Of a DNA stretch of 7,117 nt, positions 4,255 to 7,117 are shown piece after piece. Origin of the DNA: Ignavibacteria bacterium UBA6688. GTDB taxonomy: Bacteria; Bacteroidota; Ignavibacteria; UBA10030. The stretch is from positions 1-7,117 of the forward strand of contig DKJQ01000073.1 of NCBI GenBank assembly GCA_002454845.1, in the 5' to 3' direction. Position 1 is the first letter of the stretch. Each line of letters begins with the position of its first letter. A program made the position numbers and the translations under genes. Below the pieces are notes generated by a model. That model was not told the DNA's origin, searched no databases, and was given only the letters and a program-made list of their open reading frames with translations.

Positions 4255-7117
4255 ATGCAACGTAATCCTTTAAAAACTGGAATAACATTCGTAATCCTGG
4301 CCGTGACCATCTGTGGCGTGGTGCGGGCGCAGAGCGGACGGGAGTTCCGCCGCTCTGCCGTCCACAACGGGAATCAGGTCCGGAGTGTCTTCGGGAACTG
4401 GGGTGTCATCGGCCAGCCCTCCACGGGAGGTCCGCGGGGCGCATGGAAGAACGACAATAACGGTTTCCTTGGCGATGTGAGTCCCATGGTGGGGGCCGAA
4501 GTGAAATTTGGTGCCGGGCTGTTCCATTCCGTCATGACGGTGCCGGTCGAACGCCCGACCGAGTTGCGTGACGAGGATCCGCGCACCGGCAAATCCTGGG
4601 CCTTCGAACCGATCGGCGGGTATATCAACGCCAACCAGCAGAAGGTTGCCCTCAGCACCGACCGCAATTCCTGGCCCTTGTTCTGGCCGGATAAGATGGG
4701 TGATCCGAGCGACCCGGGATGGCGGGGGTCGTGGAACGGATACTTCGGCAAGCGCATCAGCGCCGACCAGGAGAGCTACTTCGTGATGGATGATAATAAC
4801 GACGAGCGCTTCAATCTTGCAGACAATAACCCCGCACGGATCGCGTTCAAACCGGACCCCGCAAGGCCTTCCCGGAACGGACTCGGCCTCGAGGTGCGCG
4901 TGCGCGGTTTACAGTGGGCTCAATTCCTCGCGAAGGACAACATCTTCTGGCTGTACGAGATCACGAACACGGGGACCGTCACCTACGACAAAGTCGTGTT
5001 CGGCATGCTGGTCGGCACCTATATCGGCGTGACGGGTACGGACGATTCCCCCCAGGAATATGACGATGACTGGTCCTTCTATGACGTCCGGAACAACATT
5101 ACCTATACCGGCGATTTCCCGCGCAACAACAGCCGCAATCCGCTCTGGCGCGGGCAGGTCGGCATGGTGGGATACGCGTTCCTGGAGAGTCCGGGGAATC
5201 CGTTCGACGGTCTGGACAACGACGGCGATGCAGACTCGTCCGCCTTTGCCTTCTCGGCTCCGTACTTCCGGGCGGAAAGTTTCGACTCCACGTTGATCCG
5301 GCCGGGGGATCAACTGGTTCTCATCCGGGACGATTACAGCCGCATCCTCTACACGGTCCCGAATACCGACACGGTCACGGTGTACACCCGCGGGCGATCG
5401 ACCCTGATCAGGCCCGGCATCACACGCGTGGCGGAGGGGAATATCGTCCGGGATTTCCAGGGGAACGAATTCGTCAATCCCAACGCGTACGATGGGAGCG
5501 ACAACGACTTTGACGGCATCATCGATGAAAATTTCTATCTCCACTACCGGCAAATCAAGCGCACCAGGACCGTCCCTCCCCGGACGCTGATCGATGTGCT
5601 GAGGCCGGTTCGGTACATCGACCACAGGCTCGGACTCGGGACGAACCCGTTAAGCATGATCGATGAGCGGCGCGACGACCAGGTGGATAACGACCAGGAC
5701 TGGAACCGTGAGTTTGACGACGTCGGACGGGACGGGATCCCGGGGACGGGCGATTTCGGCGAAGCGGACGGACTGCCGACCTCCGGCTATGACGCCCTGG
5801 GAAGAGATACCGGTCTGCCCGGCGAGCCGAACATTGACAAGACCGACGTGAACGAGTCCGATCAGATTGGTTTGACAAGCTTCTATTATTTCACCCCTGC
5901 CGGCCGCGTCCGGTTGGGGGATGACGAATCGCTCTGGACCAATCTTGCCCCCGGGTTCTTCGATGTTCCCAATTCCATCGTCAGCAACAGGCCGGAGCGG
6001 GGAGAGGATGGCGACTTCATCTACGGGTCGGGTTATTTCCCCATGCTCGGCGGTGCCACGGAGCGGTTCTCCCTCGCGCTGGTCTACGGCGGTGGGCAGG
6101 GAGGAAGCATCGAGGAAGACATCACCGATCTGTTGAAGAACAAACAGACCGTCCAGAAAATCTATGACAGCAATTATCAATTTCCCCAGCCTCCCGATAA
6201 ACCGACATTGGTGGCTGTCCCGGGAGACAAGCAGGTGACCCTGTACTGGGACCGTGCTGCGGAAGCGTCGCTCGATCCGGTTCTGAAGATCCGTGATTTT
6301 GAGGGGTACAAGATCTACCGCTCGACCGATCCCGATTTCAGCGACATTTTCACCGTGACCGATGCGAGCGGAACGCCGCAGGGCTACCGCCCCTTTGCCC
6401 AGTTCGACCTCCGCAACAGCATCAGCGGTTACTTCCGTGCGAATGCCGAACTGTTCGCAGCGGCCTCCGGGTTTTCGTACTTCCTGGGGGACGACACGGG
6501 ACTTTTGCATACCTTCGTGGACCGCGATGTGGAGAACGGTCGTCGCTACTATTATGCGATCGTCGCGTATGACCGGGGGGATGAGTTCCTCGGGATCTTC
6601 CCGTCGGAGAATACCAAGTTCATTTCGGTGCAGGCCACAGGAGAAGTGCTCACCGACGTCAACACTGCCGTGGTGGTTCCCAACGCCAAGGCTGCCGGGT
6701 ATGTCTTCCCGCCGGATGCCGTTCCGGTCGCTCCCGTGGTCCGCTACGGCACGGGGGATGTCCGGTACAAGGTCGTCGACAACACGAAGATTACGGGACA
6801 TACGTACCGGCTGGAATTCTTCGACACGCTGACGGACGAGGAGGACAACTTCAAGAATGGGAAGATCGATGCCGCGGACACATTGGAATGGCCCCGCGTG
6901 ACGACGGCCTATTCGGTCAGGGATCTCCAGAGTATCACGGAGATGTTCATTGGTCAGGATACCGCGCTGGTCCGGTTGAAGAATAAACATCTCATCCCCT
7001 CCACCGTGACGGTCCGGAACGCGCAGGGAGCGGTGATGGTCCCTGCAAGTTATCGCCTGGATCACGAACGGGGAGAAATCCGGGGTGCGGCAAGCGGGAA
7101 TCTTCCTGCAGGGAGCT
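4255..7117 (+). CDS. Large exported protein with fibronectin-III-like domain, 3' end outside window
   Basis: An open frame of 954 codons runs from ATG 4255 off the window end without a stop. Residues 1-25 form a signal peptide (hydrophobic core TFVILAVTICGVV, likely cleavage after VRA). Residues 35-52 carry a VHNGNQVRSVFGNWGVIG segment. Asp/Asn-rich loops follow: DNDGDAD (321-327), DNDFDGIIDE (416-425), DNDQD (478-482), then GRDGIPGTGD (491-500) and GEPNIDKTDVNESD (523-536). An FN3-like module spans about 646-777: PPDKPTLVAVPGDKQVTLYW, YKIYRSTDPDF from 685 and YYYAIVAYDRGD at 765-776; it is longer than a normal 90-residue FN3 because of an insertion. No catalytic motif is recognised. AAGGA at 4248-4252 is a ribosome-binding candidate but only 2 nt from ATG. 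It follows the receptor by 89 nt with no terminator, so co-transcription and a role as surface or secreted partner are plausible. A C-terminal sorting domain would be expected in such proteins but cannot be seen. I recall similar proteins as hypothetical FN3 proteins; the function is unknown. Confidence 0.87.
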   Translation, partial: MQRNPLKTGITFVILAVTICGVVRAQSGREFRRSAVHNGNQVRSVFGNWGVIGQPSTGGPRGAWKNDNNGFLGDVSPMVGAEVKFGAGLFHSVMTVPVERPTELRDEDPRTGKSWAFEPIGGYINANQQKVALSTDRNSWPLFWPDKMGDPSDPGWRGSWNGYFGKRISADQESYFVMDDNNDERFNLADNNPARIAFKPDPARPSRNGLGLEVRVRGLQWAQFLAKDNIFWLYEITNTGTVTYDKVVFGMLVGTYIGVTGTDDSPQEYDDDWSFYDVRNNITYTGDFPRNNSRNPLWRGQVGMVGYAFLESPGNPFDGLDNDGDADSSAFAFSAPYFRAESFDSTLIRPGDQLVLIRDDYSRILYTVPNTDTVTVYTRGRSTLIRPGITRVAEGNIVRDFQGNEFVNPNAYDGSDNDFDGIIDENFYLHYRQIKRTRTVPPRTLIDVLRPVRYIDHRLGLGTNPLSMIDERRDDQVDNDQDWNREFDDVGRDGIPGTGDFGEADGLPTSGYDALGRDTGLPGEPNIDKTDVNESDQIGLTSFYYFTPAGRVRLGDDESLWTNLAPGFFDVPNSIVSNRPERGEDGDFIYGSGYFPMLGGATERFSLALVYGGGQGGSIEEDITDLLKNKQTVQKIYDSNYQFPQPPDKPTLVAVPGDKQVTLYWDRAAEASLDPVLKIRDFEGYKIYRSTDPDFSDIFTVTDASGTPQGYRPFAQFDLRNSISGYFRANAELFAAASGFSYFLGDDTGLLHTFVDRDVENGRRYYYAIVAYDRGDEFLGIFPSENTKFISVQATGEVLTDVNTAVVVPNAKAAGYVFPPDAVPVAPVVRYGTGDVRYKVVDNTKITGHTYRLEFFDTLTDEEDNFKNGKIDAADTLEWPRVTTAYSVRDLQSITEMFIGQDTALVRLKNKHLIPSTVTVRNAQGAVMVPASYRLDHERGEIRGAASGNLPAGS

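Noticed and set aside
4909..5625. A 238-codon minus-strand frame opposite the third gene
   Set aside because: Same situation: it is antisense to a convincing exported protein and has no domain evidence.
5650..7065. A 471-codon open frame on the minus strand opposite the third gene
   Set aside because: The plus frame encodes a signal peptide followed by coherent FN3-like and acidic motifs, while the minus product has no recognisable family features. It is taken as a codon-bias shadow.

Overview
The window reads as a short stretch of a GC-rich chromosome from a Gram-negative bacterium, most likely in the Fibrobacterota-Chlorobiota-Bacteroidota group (Ignavibacteria, Kryptonia or KSB1-like lineages fit best). 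The reasons are a TonB-dependent receptor with an N-terminal carboxypeptidase-regulatory-like domain, a large secreted aspartate-rich protein with a fibronectin-III-like module in a style I associate with those lineages, and weak or absent Shine-Dalgarno sequences before the start codons. The lineage is inferred from style and memory, not from a marker gene.

Layout, all on the + strand. Positions 1-246 form a gene-free AT-richer leader. It holds a promoter (TTGACA at 1-6, TAAATT at 23-28), a perfect 14-bp palindrome of LacI-operator type at 30-43, a short degenerate CAC-type tandem repeat, and two small hairpins. Positions 247-1272 encode a complete LacI/GalR-family transcriptional regulator. 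After a 100-nt gap comes a complete TonB-dependent outer-membrane receptor (start best placed at 1373, end 4165). After an 89-nt gap comes the start of a very large exported protein (4255 to beyond the window end). It has a signal peptide, several Asp/Asn-rich loops resembling calcium-binding motifs, and an FN3-like domain near residues 646-777. Its 3' end lies outside the window.

The three genes probably form one sugar-responsive locus. The LacI-type repressor would sit on the operator overlapping its own promoter and be released by a small ligand, probably a sugar, allowing production of the receptor (uptake across the outer membrane) and the secreted or surface-associated partner. No terminator with a T tract is seen between the genes, so read-through from the first promoter is plausible. 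A second weak promoter may lie just before the receptor gene. The transported substrate cannot be determined from this window: no glycoside hydrolase, SusD homologue or sugar kinase is visible.

The least explained parts are the function of the third protein, and the short-period CAC-starting repeats that occur in all three non-coding gaps. I see no RNA genes, CRISPR arrays, insertion sequences or phage genes.
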